Origin: Magnaporthiopsis rhizophila
Taxonomy: Eukaryota > Ascomycota > Sordariomycetes > Magnaporthales > Magnaporthaceae
NCBI GenBank assembly: GCA_003049465.1
Contig: PYSS01000034.1
Coordinates: 198,419-262,418 of the forward strand
Length of the DNA: 64,000 nucleotides
Direction: 5' to 3'
The notes under the pieces are model-generated. The model did not search any database, was not told where the DNA came from, and saw only the letters and a program-made list of their open reading frames with translations. Shown one piece after another: positions 43,239 through 56,800 of this stretch. The position numbers and the translations under genes are program-made. Every line of letters begins with the position of its first letter. Position 1 is the first letter of the stretch.

Positions 43239-46181
43239 AACGGTGTAGCACAACGCAAGACGCGAGCTCTCTTCACCTCTTTGTTCCTCTTCCGTGTACC
43301 AGTACACCTTTTACACATCACGGGACTGTCGTCCCAACAACATTTTATTCTTGACGATCCTTTAACGACACGAGGTCACATCTGAACGATCTGGCCCTTC
43401 ATGGTTTATTTGGCTTTCCTTTTTTCCTTTTCCATGTATTAGCATTGTGCCTTTTTGGTTTGTCTTATTATTGTTTACATGGCAAGCCCGTGAGCCCCCT
43501 CCCTTAATCTTAACCAATCCCATATACCCCTTTGGGAGTCTGGGACTCAAACACACGGGGGTAAAAAGACGAGAAAGGAAGATGGAGAGGTCATTTGGTT
43601 TAGCTTTAACGCATTTTGAATGATATTTCTCCCCAATTGACTTTTTTGTTTTCATCATTCCCATTGATGGGAATTCTTGGGATTGGCTTTTTGGTTAGCG
43701 AGGTGGGAAAACAAACAGGTTTGGTATAGAAGCAGATATCATATTCCTATCTGCACTAATATCTAATACAAAAGCCGACTTTACCTGTTCATATTGAATC
43801 TGCAGTCATGATTTTCCGTGCATGCGTTTGCTTCCTCGGACTTCCATGGTAACTGAATACCTACCTACCTGGCTCCCTTGCTTTAGTCTGTGATACGAGC
43901 TGCAGCTTCAGAAATGCTGACGGGTTGAGGTTCGGCTGTGTGTATGAGTGTGTGGCCGCCGCATCCGAATGCACCATCGGTGAGCGTCGTGTGCTCTCTC
44001 TCTCTCTCCCCTCCTCCCTGCCTCCCTTGAACTTTCTCCTTCTCCGCTTCACAGCAAGCGCCCCGCCTTCCTCTCGAGGCGGAAAAAAGACTCCGCCCTA
44101 GTGCCGCCATGCACGGCGCGAGCACAATGACGCAAGTTACCCGTCATGCCTGTCACGACCGCCCGCACCACACCGCCCGTCTTTGCTCAATGTTACACAG
44201 CGTCCAGTCTGTCAGGCGGGCAGCGGGAGAGCGCGAGAAGGAAGGAACATATGTCCACTTTTACGCCCGTGCCGTCTGCGGGCAGCCATGGCAAGAAATG
44301 GATAATGGGCGTATCTGTTGGGGAAAGAAGTACCATCCATCTCGCCGCGAGGTGTGCTACCTACACACGCATAAAAAAAAGAAAGAAGGCAGGAATACCC
44401 GACATCGAGGCAGGGAACAGTAGAGTTTGCCAGGCAAATCACACCGGCCCGGTCCACGGCAGCGATCGAGATTCCCGCCAGGTCTAGGTAGTCTGCCCAA
44501 CCCAAACCCGGCTTGTATTAGCCGGCGGCGGCGGACAGATAAAGACCACGCCCTCTCCGGTACCGCGCAACCTTGTCGCGTGCCCTACCACTGCTTGCCC
44601 GTCTGTCTGTCTGTCAGTCTAAACTAGCGGCGGGGAAGGTCGGTCGGCAGCATCGGGAGGCGGAAACGCTTGACACATAGAAAAAGAAATATATATTAAA
44701 AAAAAAAAAAAAACGTTATTTCATATATCCCGAGATATAGCGTTACAGCTGCGACGGAATGGGCCCTCTTCCAATTGGGTGGACAATCACACTGCAGTAG
44801 GTCGAGTTGTCGGTGTCATCGTAAAAACTTGATTTTCCCATCGTTTGTTGAACCGGGGAAACGAACCATAATGCAAACACCCGTCTTTTCGTCTCCGCTA
44901 ACCTAGGTGCCCTGACCTTGCTCGTGTTTGTGCTTGGCATCCTTTCCGGAATGCGTCCGGGAATGCTACCTACCTGCCTACACCTACCTCCCTACCCACT
45001 GTACTAAACTTTTTTTTTCTTTTTCTTTCTTTCAGCTATCCCCAGCTAGGACAACCGGTGAGCGCACCGGTGTAGCTGGCAAACAGAGAGAAGGCGGGGG
45101 TGGGGAAGAGCTGCTTTGCCCCCCGTTACCGGCCAAGATCGCCTGTCAGACAGAAAAAACCTACCTCGAGGCAGCACAGGACGTTGCACCCGTGGCGTTA
45201 AGCTGTGCTTGTGCTTCCATTGTTCCGACTGGCCCGCTACCTCCATACACCCCTCTTTGCTTTTTTTTTTCTTCCTCTTTTGGCTTTTTCCTCTTTTCAT
45301 GGATGCTCGTCTCTTCGAGGAGGTTCGCAATCTTGTAGCGCCAGGCACAGACGTGCCTTATGCCCCAAGCCAAAAAGTCAAAATGACCAATGCTGTGTGC
45401 TCAGGCGTGTGAGGTCGCATCCGGGCCGCCTGCGTTTACGAATAATAAAGTGGCTTTTTCAGTTGAGTTGGTTTCTCATGGTGCTCAGCCACCTCAGGAG
45501 AAAAAGATTCCCATTGGTCCATTATTAAGTAACTAAAATCCCAAAAAAGTAAAAAGCACACGGGACTAGATTTGGCCTTTCCGTCCTGTGAATCCGATTT
45601 TTTTTTGTCCTGGTACTACCCTCCTGTGTCCATTGCACTGGAACCACGACGGATATCATATATAAAAATAGTGAACTAAAAGGTGATAGAGAAGAAGAAA
45701 AGAAAAGAAAGCCAGCTGATGAGTAGGTTTTTTTTTGTTGGTTACAACGGCTGTAGGAGTGGAAAAGAAAGAAAACATAGAAAATAGAATTCGTGCAAGT
45801 TTGTTCGACAGCCAATCACGGCGCCGTAGGTATAAGGTTTGGACCGTCCAAAGACCCATCAAGCAAGCTCTAAGGACGGCCGAGGCGCATGTCATCGCGC
45901 TAGTCGGTGTGACATGTCATGCCCGCTTGCTCGCTCGCATGTCATGCTTTTTTTTTTGTTGTGTTTTGTGTGAGTGTCATGATATCTCGGAAACGTAGTA
46001 GATGGCTGTTTTAGCTGTGTCTGGCTGGGGCTGTCGAGCTGGCAGCCGTCGAGGGGGTGGCAGTGGTGGCAGGGGGCGACGACGACGACGAGGTCGGACC
46101 AGTGGCGGCAGCGTCGGCGCGCGGCCTCGTCCAGCCCCGCCCCCAGGTCCGGAGCTGGTCCCACGCGCGGTGATTGGGCAG
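43239..46181. other. Intergenic, convergent spacer
   Basis: 2.9 kb between the CFEM gene (+) and the small Cys-rich gene (-). Contains CTACCTACCT at 43861, a CT-rich run at 43995-44050, a 16-nt A run at 44699, and further TACCTACC words near 44966. No gene recognised. Confidence 0.55.
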
Positions 46182-46599
46182 TCACTGTTTCCTGCCGTAG
46201 CGGATGTCAGAGCGCAGGTGGTGCTTGTGCTGGGCGCCGCCGAGGGCCAGACCCTCGTGGTGACGCGACCGCGTGGACATGTCGTCGGGCCGCGACGCTT
46301 TCACCCACTGGTTCGCCGCCTCGCTGGAGAGGAGGCCGTCGCTCATCGAAGCACCGCTCTTGAGGGCCTTTTTTTGCAGCGTTAGAACACAGGAACAGCC
46401 AGGTATGGGTGAATGGGGAAGAGAGAAACTCACGATGCACAGCTTACACCTGTCGCCGAACCTGGTGACCTGGTTATGGCAGTTGACGCTGCCCTGTTGA
46501 GGAGAGTTGCGTGGTTAGTATGCTGGATGGGTTGTGGAATAGCCATGGGCCAGGGCGACGAGGTCTTCTTACGTAGAAGTTTGCGCAGTAGCAAGCCAT
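46182..46599 (-). CDS. Small Cys-rich protein, three exons, unknown function
   Basis: Exons 46599-46573 (MACYCANFY), 46493-46434 (GSVNCHNQVTRFGDRCKLCI) and 46367-46182 join in phase 0 to 90 residues. Donors are GTAAGA and GTGAGT; the second intron has a CTAAC branch before AAAAAAAG. The first two exons are too short to appear as open frames, so the gene is easy to miss. Five Cys lie within the first 28 residues in the pattern CxC...C...CxxC, suggesting a small metal knuckle; the C-terminal part is Ser- and His-rich (RHHEGLALGGAQHKHHLRSD). There is no signal peptide, so it is probably cytosolic or nuclear. I do not recognise the family. Three consistent phase-0 joins and a clean ATG context support it being real. 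Confidence 0.68.
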
Positions 46600-49500
46600 T
46601 GTGAATGTGGGTGGGTATAGTACAATGGATAGAGAAGCAAGCAACGATGAAGGCAGGCGAGCAGCAGAGCAAATAGGAGGGTATCCGAGGAGGCAGCGAG
46701 TTGTTTGTTGGTGGCGAGGTGTGTGTGGATGATGATAGCTCTAAGTATCGCCCGATATCAAGGTTGGCAAACCTGAGGTAGAAGTTGTGGGATGGATTCG
46801 AGGCGAGGCAGACGGGAGAGATGGAACGACGTCGAGAAGAGATATGGCGGCCTTTTATCTCAATGAGTGTCGAGTTGGTGGTCCTGGACCGGAGATAAAG
46901 AAAGAAAAAATGGTGCTCGGGATAAAATAAAAATAGAAAAAAAAAAGAGGAAAGCCAAAAGATAAGTGCGGACATGTAGCCACCAGCGGGCATCCTGGGA
47001 TGCAAGACATCCATGGCTCCCTGCCTAATCGGTGCTCGGTTGGGCAGCTTGGTCGAGAGAGCTCTGTGCTGTGCTTGCTGCTTTAGGTGCATAAAAAGGC
47101 CGGGACGCAGCAGCAAGCGCACGCAGCATGTAGCACACGTCCAAGCACAACCCTGTTGAGCAGCTTTCCGAGGTTGGCTCCTGCCTGTCTGCTCTTAGAC
47201 ACACACCCCTCCTCCTCTCCTCTCCTCCCTTCTTTTTCCTAGGGCAACCTTGGTTGGGGGAAGTAGACGCGATGCTTGGCACGAGCAAGGGTCTTTTTTT
47301 TTTTTTTTTTTTTTTTGTTGGTTTTGGTAGCCAAGGCAAATAAATACCTGGTGGGCCTGCTCCCTTGCAGACACGATGCCGCAGATGCCCCTCCATCCCC
47401 TCCATCTCCATCTCGAGCAGCAGCCTTTCACTTTCTGTGGCGAGGGGGCGTGTATGAGTGGGCAGGTGGGTTGGTGGGTACCTTGGGTAGGGTGGGGTGG
47501 GGTGGGTATGTGTGCCTGCTTGCCGGCGGCTGGAAGTGACGTTCCTGGAGAACGCGTCTGTCCAAGACGTCTTGTCTGGTCTTTGCAAGCTGAAAAAGAC
47601 TCTTCTAGCCCGGATTTTTGTGTGGGTGTGCGGCACGTTAAAGTGGGGTTGGGCTGGGTCGCTGCTGCCGCTTCCTGCACTGCTTCCTGCTCCTCAAGCA
47701 AAACCCAAGACCAGGGCCAAGAGAGATAGAGAAGAAGGGGAAAAAAGAGACAAAACACAAAAAGACGCAATCACGTCGCCGGGGAAAACCAGCCGCGAAC
47801 ACTAATGTTGGATGGCGGCCGACCCGTCAGGTACATACTTTGCGACGCGAGGGCTAGAGAGGGACGGACTGAAGCATCGGCGCAGGCCACCCATCGATAG
47901 CGTCGAGCACAGGAGGCTGACTGGGCAGGGCAGACCCGGCTCTATCACTCGCAAATATGAAATTCACGTCACGTAATTCGAGGGACAGGGAGGGAACACG
48001 CTAGGAAACGGATTGGTCGGGGATTTTGTCAAAAAAGGGGATGAGGGTAGCAGGGGGTCATCGATAGCGTCCACTCAGATTTCGAGGAACAAGGGAGACG
48101 AGGACAGCAGAGAAACTTCCCCATAACGGATCGTATAACCGCCGTTTGTGGCGTTTTGCCATGATCCGGGCCAAACGTTCTGATTCTGGGGGCAGACCGG
48201 TCGCTGTCGAACCCAGATCTGTGGGAGTTGGCGCTCAGCACAAAGAAGCACAGGACCGAGCACGGCGTTGAATCTGGGGTACCCACGTATCACGGACCTC
48301 GCCCTGCTGCGTGTGCCATCCATGGCTATGCCGCCATGTGCCGACGCCTTAGGTCCTGCTCGCCACCCGACTCATTGTGCTTCATCGAGATTGCATGGGG
48401 ACTGTTTGTTGTTGTCCGGCCCCAACACCTGCACTGCACCTTGCGTACCCAAATAAATTTGATAGATAGGGAAAAATACCAGGTAGGGTTGGTTGATGGC
48501 AGGTCGGGCAGGATGAGAAAAGACGCCCTTAATGCCGAATGCTACCCAACACCACTCCCTCTGGCCCGTTGGCGACCGGCCACGAATACAACACCGGTCA
48601 ACGGCGATATGCGCTGCGTCACGCCGGGTCCCCCTCCATCGTGGTCCTGGCCGAATGGTTTATGATTTCTGTTGTGGTTCGACCGCCATGTACGAAGGAT
48701 GGTGGCTTGCTGCAAGATGGATGCGAATGAGAAAATAGGCGCGAGCTGACTGACTGTGTGTGGTGTGGGGAAAAGCCACAGACTTGCCCGATCGAATGAA
48801 GCTCTACCAATCGAATTGAGCCTCCTTCACGCAAAGAAAGGAAGGAGGGGTTCGCATGGCTCGGTCGATAAGACGGTGCCTTGGCGATGCCCGACCAGCT
48901 AACTGTATGTATAATGTGATTACTATTATTATCGAGCACGAGCACTGTCGGTGCGTTTCAGCGTGTCAAACAAGCAGACAAAAAAAAAAAAAAAAAAAAA
49001 AAAAAATCGCCCGACGGACAGAGAGAGGACAGAACGGAACTGCCGGGGGCGTGCCATGTGTCCATCCTTGCCCAACCTGTCGATCTGGGGAAACACGAAA
49101 CGATCCAAAGAGTGCCTGACTTCCTATGGGCCGAGTTTAGATACTGGTGTTTTTTTCGTGAGGGGATAAACCCGGAAGCCTGGGACGCTCAACGCTTCCT
49201 TCTCCTTTGTCATTCCCGTGCAGAAGCCGCCGGCGGGCTTGGGATCTGATCTGATCTGGCTGCGAAAGCCGACACACTGGGTCCTCTGGCTCTTGTTGTT
49301 TCGCGCTTGAAAACGATCGATTTGTTTTGGGGTTCGTAATCAAGACAGGTATCTAGGTACCCACCTAGAGGTACATACCGTATTCATTTGAGCTAGCAAG
49401 GTTGAAACTTCGGCAGCTTTTAGCCTCCATGCCCGCCAAGGCATCATCATCTATGGGTCCTGACGGTGCTACCAAGGTGCTCAATGGCCATTTGATGGAA

Positions 49501-51299
49501 GACTGCTCTTGGAATAAGATCTTGGTGGCGAGCGGGGCAAAGAATGGTCTCGACCGCTGGATGTCTTTGCCTTGCATCTCCGTCGAGGCGCTGCCGCCGC
49601 CATCTCCACCACCCAGCCCACTCACAACTCACACTGTTTGCCGGCAGGTTTCAGGGTCCATTCCCCACCGGGCAGAGACGGGTTCGACTGGTCGGAAGCG
49701 GACGCCGGCTTTGTCTCGGGTCGTTTACGGACCCTCTCTCCTCCGTGCACGCCGGTGGAGCCCGCGAGCGACATGGAGAGTCGAGCCCGCTGGACAGGAA
49801 TCCACAGCCATCCCAGATAGATAACCAGATGCCCTGGTACGGGCTAGACGGACTGGGAAATAAAACGGGCGGCCGCGTTTATGCCCGCTGGTCAGTCAGC
49901 CACTCAGCCCGGGAATCTCCGTCCTGATGTTCTCACAAAACGCTCGGGGCGTGCGCCATCGAGACCCAGAAACATTGGGTGTTTGCCTCTAGAAAAAGGG
50001 CCAAACCGTGCCAAGTCATCCTTCCACCGGGCCTTCAGGGAGCGTGAGACGCGCGGCTCTGCTTCCAAGCTGTATGAGTGCTAGGCCGGGAAGAAGCAAC
50101 CGAAGAGGTAGATCAGACCAAAAAACCAATAATAGAAAACCCGGGGTAAGGAGGAATAACAGTCGTCCGTCCGTGCCTGCGTCTGTGGGCTGCCTCATCT
50201 TGCTTTTTGCCGTGGCAGGAACAAAACGATGGCGTAAGGCAAATCCGATCTTTCGTGTCCCTGACCCCCGGCCGGGCAAATGAACGACCTAGTTCGCCAT
50301 CCATATGCAATGCAATAACACATGCACAGACTGGTTCGCGAAACCGCGTCCACGCCATCCAGGGAGCCGGACACGCGGACTGTTCACCGCTCACCGACCG
50401 ATCCGTCAATGCAGTGTCCAGTCGGGGTACAGTGATCCCAAATGACACAGAAAAGGGGACATCGCCAAGTCCCGCCGGATCCAGAGGGTGTCCAAAAATC
50501 ACTCATCCACTCACCCACCTCGGCCGTCAACACAACAGCGAGGAGGCCGCACTGCCCGGAACCAAGAAAGGAAAGATTGCCAACACGACCCAGGCGGACG
50601 TGACCGTCATTGCCAGGGCGGCTAGCAGATATGAGTGTAAAAGTCACCGAGTGGCGACGGCGAGGCGCATGAATACAAGTCGTGTTCAAGTAATAGAAAG
50701 TCCCTCCATCCAAAACCATCTAGCAGAATCAGCCGCCGCCGCCGCCTCCCAGAACACACGCACACACACTCTCTTTTTATCTCTCGTCTTCAATTCTGTC
50801 CCCTCTGTCCGTCTTCTTGATTACCTGTTCCTGTCTACCCGTAATCGTCGGGAGGACGCGGAGAGGAGACGCCATGGGCAAACACGAATATGAGGGGAGG
50901 ACAAATCTGGAAGGAAAAAAAAAAAAAAAACGCCGCCGTTTGTGCAAACCTTTGGTGTCCGGCAGTTGGAAACTGTGAAGCAAAAAAAAAAAAAAAGATA
51001 AAGAGCAACGCAAAATATCCCGTCCGCCAGGCTAAGTGCAACAAGATAACAATAAGATGACAGACTGAACACAGGAAGCCAAGACAGAAAACACGCATGG
51101 ACCGGGGAGGGGGAAAAGAAAATGCTTTCAAAATAGAAAAGAAATGGGATATTAGGGTTTGCTGAGCTACAAAGGAACCGGCCCCAGATAACCCCGCGGT
51201 TGGCGATATAGGGGAGCGATGCGGAAGAAGCGCAGGCGATGGGGAAAAACAAGGAAAAAACCAAAGCCCATTTACCTCCCTCAAACGTCCTCGGTAGTC
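46600..51299. other. 4.7-kb region without a recognisable gene
   Basis: Lies upstream of the small Cys-rich gene and downstream of ROM2. Contains long homopolymers: T at 47295-47317, A at 48980-49006, A at 50917-50931 and A at 50981-50996. A CTAGGTACC palindrome lies at 49353. Open frames on both strands (for example 50207-50893) have random GC-rich composition. No RNA gene found. Confidence 0.6.
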
Positions 51300-54200
51300 C
51301 TACGTCGACATCCTGGGGTGGTAGCCTGGTATGGTCCCCGACGTCGACGACGACGTTGGTGGCCTCTCTTCCGGGACATCGGGTATCTCTGACCTCCGTT
51401 GACTCTTCCAAAAGTCCAGCGATTCCACAATGTCCTCTCCTCTCTCGTCCTCGTATGCGAAAATGATCTGTTTTTGTGGTTTTGTACGACTGTTAGAGAC
51501 ATGACAAGAAAACTTGTGTCAGCAGCTAGAGAAGAGAGGCTTACCTCGTGTGTGCTGCTGTGAAGCATCCGTATGTTCTTGTGCGGCACAATATGGACCG
51601 CCCCCGTGTCGATGTGCCGCAGCTCGATGAAGTTGGGCTCGAACGCAAGGATCCAGGGGTACGAGAGGGCAAAGCTCTGAGGTGTGCCCTCCCAGTCGAT
51701 GCGCCACTCGGGCCTCGCGCGCCAGCCGTTTCGGTTGACAAAGAAGGAGAACTCCGAGTAATTGAGAAGGAACTCGCCGTTGAGCCGCTCGATGTGGATC
51801 GGCCGCACCACGCCCTCCTTTCGCGCAACAAAGTCGAGCGAAGTGTCGGCCTGGTCCAGGAGCGACTGCGTCTCGAGCGTCTCGAGAGCCACCACCTCGA
51901 AGCCACGCGAGCAGGCCACGCACAGCTTGGACCGCAGGAAGTGTACAGAGTACGACTCGGTCGGGATGTAAAACTCCTTGAACGGCTTCAGCTCGTCCTG
52001 CCCGGAGTTGAACATCCTGCCCAGCCCCCTCTGCCTTCGAGTTGCCGATACGGCATCGTTGGGCTCGTACACTTTGATGGTCGTCGACAGCGCCGTCGGC
52101 TTGACGCAGCAGACGAGGTGCCGCCCCAGGCAGATGCCCACCCTGAAGAAGTGGCACGAGCTCTGGATCTTCTTGCCCCTGGGCGACGTCTGCTCCTGCG
52201 GGTCCAGCGCCGACAGCGGGAAGCTGTATAGCGTCTTGCTGGTCAAGACCAATAGCAGTTGATACTCCTCGAGCACGTCGAGCTGCGTGACGTTGGTTGT
52301 GTTGATGACCTGTCTCGGTTCCGATCCCTTCGACTTTCGGTCCGACACGTAGATACCCGTGTCCGTCCCGTACACCAGTTTCCGTCCACCGTCTGCAATT
52401 CCCAGCGTGTCAGTCAGCATACGTTACGTTATTTTTCGAGCATACTCTGCGTGTGGCGTCTTTGTTACTCACCGAACGGCACGACGCAGTTGACCTTGTT
52501 GGACGGGCCAAAGAATCCTGCCGAGATGGTGGTCATGCTCAGGAAGTCCGCCCGAGCCCTGAGCCGCTGTTGCGCCGCGTCGATGAACTCGAGCCACTTC
52601 TGCCGAGCTACTTGGTTCTGGGCATAAAGCGTTTGCTCGTAACCCGCCTTGCCCAAATGCCGGAATGTGATCGGCCATCCCTCGCCCTTCTTTGTTTCCG
52701 ACGCGGTTGCCCGCAGCGGGAGCAGGCTGGACGACGTCCGCCTGACCTGGGTCCCGTGCGGGATGACCTCCTCCATCTCCTTGATTGAGAGAAGCTCGAG
52801 AGGGATCGGCTGAAGAGGCAAAAGGTCTGTTAGTCACTTCACGTGAGGAGGCACAAAGCGTGCAATGGGGATGCCATGCGGCAAGTACGGGGCCCAACAA
52901 ACCCTGCGGTACGCCTTGGTCTCCTCGGTCCTCCCGACCTGCTTTGTGCGGGCGAGAAGCACGGCGTGATCAAAGAGGAAGGCGGTGATGTCGGCGTTTT
53001 CTGTCACCGTCTTCTTCAGCTGCGTCTTGAACACGAGCTCGCGGCCCTCCTCGGTAAGCCGGAGGTCCACCCTCTCGTTCGGCCGGAACTTGAGGTTCTC
53101 GCTGAGGCGCCTGAGGTTGAATCTGTTCTCGGCCTTGCCCGACTCGGCATTGACCCGCGTCAGGAGGTCTCGGATGAGGGTCAGCACCTTGGGGATGTCC
53201 TCCTTGTCCGGGTTGTCGGCCTCGGTGTACTTGAGCACGTTCTCGAGGAGCAGTGGGTACCGCGCCAGGCGCGTGGTCGGCTTGGTCAGATAACCGTTAA
53301 GCTCGAGCTTGCGCGACTCCTTGCGCCTCTCGATCTCGTCGACAAACCGAGCGAACTGTGGGTTTGTTGACCTCTCGTTCTCGAATTCGAACTTGGCCTC
53401 GAGCTGCTTGGCGCCGTAGAGGATGAAGGGCTCGAACTGAGGGACGTACTCGCGGAAGATGTCGCCCACGTTGTGCACAACCGGGTTCTTCTGCTGACGG
53501 TCCGTGAGGGCCTTTGCGAAGCGCGAGCTGACGCTGTGGATGGCCGGGTGGTCGATGATGTTGCTGAAAATGTTGCGCACCACCCGGTCCTTGCGGTTCT
53601 GTGGGATGGGCGAGTTCCTAGACCGCAGCGGGTTGATCCAGAAGTCGCGCAGATACTCGAGATCCTTGACAAAGTCCCTCTCGGTGTAGCAGATCTCCGA
53701 GATGACCTCCTGCCGCTTCTTCTCCCTGTCGCCGACGCTGTCGGCAATCTCCTTTGGCACTGTGTTGATCCAGAGCTTCTGCTCGTCCGTCTGGTCCACA
53801 TCATCCTCGTGTACGGCAGGACCCTCGTCCCTGAGGCCGGGGCCCAGCCTTAGGTTCAGCCTGGATACCTGCTCGAGTCGGCGGGGGCATGCTATGCTGT
53901 AGCAGAGCTGGTCGCGGGTACAGGTTGGCGAGTAGCATTCTGACAGGAGCACAAAGACACCGTCGACTCCCGGCTTCTCCTCCTCTTCCTCGGTCATGGT
54001 CTCCTTGAACTGGTACATCTCCGTGTTGGAGTCCCGCAACCTGTGCTCGTATGTGACATCGTGGAAGAACTTTTGTGCGTCGAGGGCGCGGCCGAGCAGC
54101 AGGGCCAGGTTGCGGTCGGTCGTGCGGATGATGTACGACAGCACATCGACGGCGTCGGCGCCGGTGAAAGCGTTCTTGTACGTGAGACCGTTCTTGGTCT

Positions 54201-55410
54201 TGTCGCCGACAATGATCTTCTGGCGGAAGCATTCTGCAACCCGCGACAGCAACGCAGGATAAACCAGCGGCGGGCGGATCCTAGCTGTTGAGGGCCGCTC
54301 GCCATCGGTGGATCGGGCCATGGAGGTACGGTTGACGAGGGTGCTGGTGTCGGAAGACTCGGTCGGGGCGATGGACGGGGCGGCGGTCGACGCCATCGAC
54401 ATGGTCCTCTGGCCGTCATTGGTGCTGGTGGAAGAGACCATGCTGGTGGTCCTCGTCTGCGCGCCCGGCGCAGCCGAGTAGCCGTTGGAAAACCCGTTGG
54501 AGATGGGCAACTCGGGCAGCTGGGGAGCGGTGCCAGGCACCCTACGGTTCGGGATTACGCGGCCGCTCATGGTCTGGTGCGCGTCACGCTCGTGTGACGG
54601 ATAGCCGCCGGTCATGGACATGGCGCGGTCGTCGTGCCGGTCCGGAACGACGCGGCCCTGCGCAGTCGTCCGGGCTGAGGGCCCAGGATTCGGCGGCTGG
54701 CCCGGAGGGCCTTGACGAAAGTTGTTGTGGGGGCCTTGTTGATATGCACTCGGCGGCGGGTGGTATACGGGCTGCCTCGGGGCACTCGCGAGGGACTGGG
54801 TTCGGTAGGGGTCCGAGTTCATGGCCGGGCCCGGCTGGCCGCCTCCCGGATAGTATCCTCGCGGCGCTGGAGGCCGCATGCTGCCGTAGGCGTCCCGGGG
54901 AGGCGGGGGCCGCGAGTCGAAACGAGGAGGCTGGCCGGGATAGCGGCGCGCTTGCTGCTGCTGCTGGAGGTATTGGGCCTGGGGCGACGGAACCTGGTGG
55001 CCCGAGGACGGTGGTCGCTGCTGGGGGGCCGGATAGTAGCCGCCCTGCATGCCGCGGTCGTCGATTGGCCTGTTTCTGGGAGGATATGGCGGCTCGCCGT
55101 AGGGCCCGGCGCCCTGGGGATGCCTCGGGGGCGGGGGACGCTGCATGGAGCCTCCCATGGTGTGGGTGCGGCCCTGCTGCTGCTGCTGCTGTTGCTGATG
55201 CTGCATCATGAGCTCGGGCGGGGGCATCGACGAGGAGGTCATGGTTTGCGAGCGGCCGGGGCCGGGAGATGCGCCGAAGATGTTATTGAAGGCGGTCTCC
55301 CGCTGGAAGTCTGCCGAGTGGCCATAGTTTTGAGGCGGCGAGCGCTGGTCGGAGCGGCGTGGTTGTTGGCCCTGCTGTTGCTGTTGCTGCTGCTGCTGAT
55401 AATCTGCCAT
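51300..55410 (-). CDS. ROM2: Rho1 guanine-nucleotide exchange factor, Rom1/Rom2 type
   Basis: Activates Rho1 at the plasma membrane in the cell-wall integrity pathway. Exons 55410-52903, 52809-52473, 52392-51545 and 51467-51300 join in frame to 1,286 residues. ATG 55410 (MADYQQQ) is the start; the frame above begins with GTG. The N-terminal 350 residues are disordered, rich in Gln, Pro and Gly. A DEP domain follows at about 384-470 (YPALLSRVAECFRQKIIVGD). The DH/RhoGEF domain is at about 563-750: RQEVISEICYTERDFVKDL, PTTRLARYPLLLENVLKYTE. A PH domain is at about 760-930 (AFLFDHAVLLARTK, YRRPIPLELL), and the CNH/citron domain at about 950-1230 (GRKLVYGTDTGIYVSD, EEYQLLLVLTSKTLYSFPL). The tail, AYEDERGEDIVESLDFW, is typical of the family. 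Complete in all domains. Confidence 0.94.
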
Positions 55411-56800
55411 GTTGCCGTCGACCACTGCGATGGTGCCAAAGTCATTACCAGCTGCTCAAACGCGGCTCGATGATGGGGAGATGGGTTTGCCGACGACGAC
55501 GGCCGAGGGTGTGGGCAGTTTTGGCGGGTGTCGGTGCGTTCAGGTGTCGAGGCGAGCCACAAAGGCTAAAAAAAAAAAAAAAGCACTCACCACCCAGCCC
55601 AGCGATTCACCACCAACAACAACGGCAAGATAAGAAATGCTGGCAGAATCGGCGCCCTCTCCATGCAGCGGTGGACCTCAATGTTTAGGCCGTGGTCATT
55701 TGAGCCGCCAGTGTCGGGCGGAAATGCAAAACAAATTAAACGCCCCCAAAATGATGATATACCAAGTATAAAAAAAAAAAAAATGCAAGGCGGGAGAGGC
55801 GGAGAAAACGGAAAAGGGGAAAAAGATAATGAAGAGCAACCCCGACAAGACGTATGATTTGGGTGTGCGTGCGCGGTGCGAATCAAGACAACGTCTAGTC
55901 AGTGTTTCCTTTGCCTTGTCTCGACTTTCCCCTGGTCTAATCCCGATGTGTTGTTTGATTTTTGGTCTTGTATTTTGTCCCTTTATTCCGTCTCCTTTTC
56001 CCCCTCGATCGAGGTTTGGAAGCAGATTTGGAGACTTTTTAGGCGTGACGTTATTTGCAGCCTGGATGATTCGATTGCTGGGGAATTGGCTGGGGCCGCC
56101 GCTCGCTCGGGATGCTTGAGGTATGTCCCCGCCCTAGAGGGACCCAAAGTGGTGCTGCGAGATATGCCGCTAGTGTTCCGGGAAGCCCACTGTCGTGCAG
56201 GCAGCGCTGGGCTCTACACACTTCAGATGGATTCGAATTGTTCCCAGTGGTCTAGGTAGGTAGACGGAAGGCGTTCCTGCCTATATTACGACCTTCATAT
56301 TCCCTCCCAATCTACAGCTTCGATCTCTTAAGCAATCCTACTCCCCGGCCATAGAATTCCGCAACTGGTTGGCGGCGGGGGCTGGTTCTCGTCCAGCAAT
56401 ATCAGCCTCACCGTCTTCTGGTGCGTGCCGCCGGCAATTGGAGGCTTTGGCGTTGTTTCGATTCAGGCACAAACGCGCAGCCGCAATGTAGTGGAAACCG
56501 CTCTGTCAACGCCCCAGACACCAAGATGCGGCTTGTAAAGAATCGTAGGGATACCAAGAGCATAATAAAGAAATATCAAACATATACTCTGCCGTAAATC
56601 AAGCAGCTCCGGCCTTATATTTGTGGCTGTACTTGCCAGGATCACGTGACCGGACAGGGGGATTAGCGGGTCTCGGGCTCTGCCATTGGAACCCTCGCTG
56701 GAGCTCGCGACACTGTCGACATCCACCATCGCCAAAGCCGCGTGTTAGCAGCTCCCAGCCAGAGTCTTGCTGCGCAGAATCTCCCATCGCAACCACCACC
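55411..56800. other. Divergent promoter region (ROM2 and VMA3)
   Basis: 1.4 kb between two divergent genes. A runs at 55567 and 55771, TCTAGGTAGGTAG at 56251, and AT-richer sequence at 56480-56600. No gene seen. Confidence 0.55.

Noticed and set aside
44840..44880. GGTTC-containing segment on the minus strand resembling a tRNA T arm
   Set aside because: No cloverleaf could be drawn; the stems do not pair.
50207..50893. 228-codon open frame on the plus strand
   Set aside because: No domain, no codon-use or splice support, low-complexity text; treated as chance.
54594..55211. 205- and 253-codon plus-strand frames opposite the ROM2 N-terminus
   Set aside because: Antisense shadows of the Gln/Pro/Gly-rich coding region.
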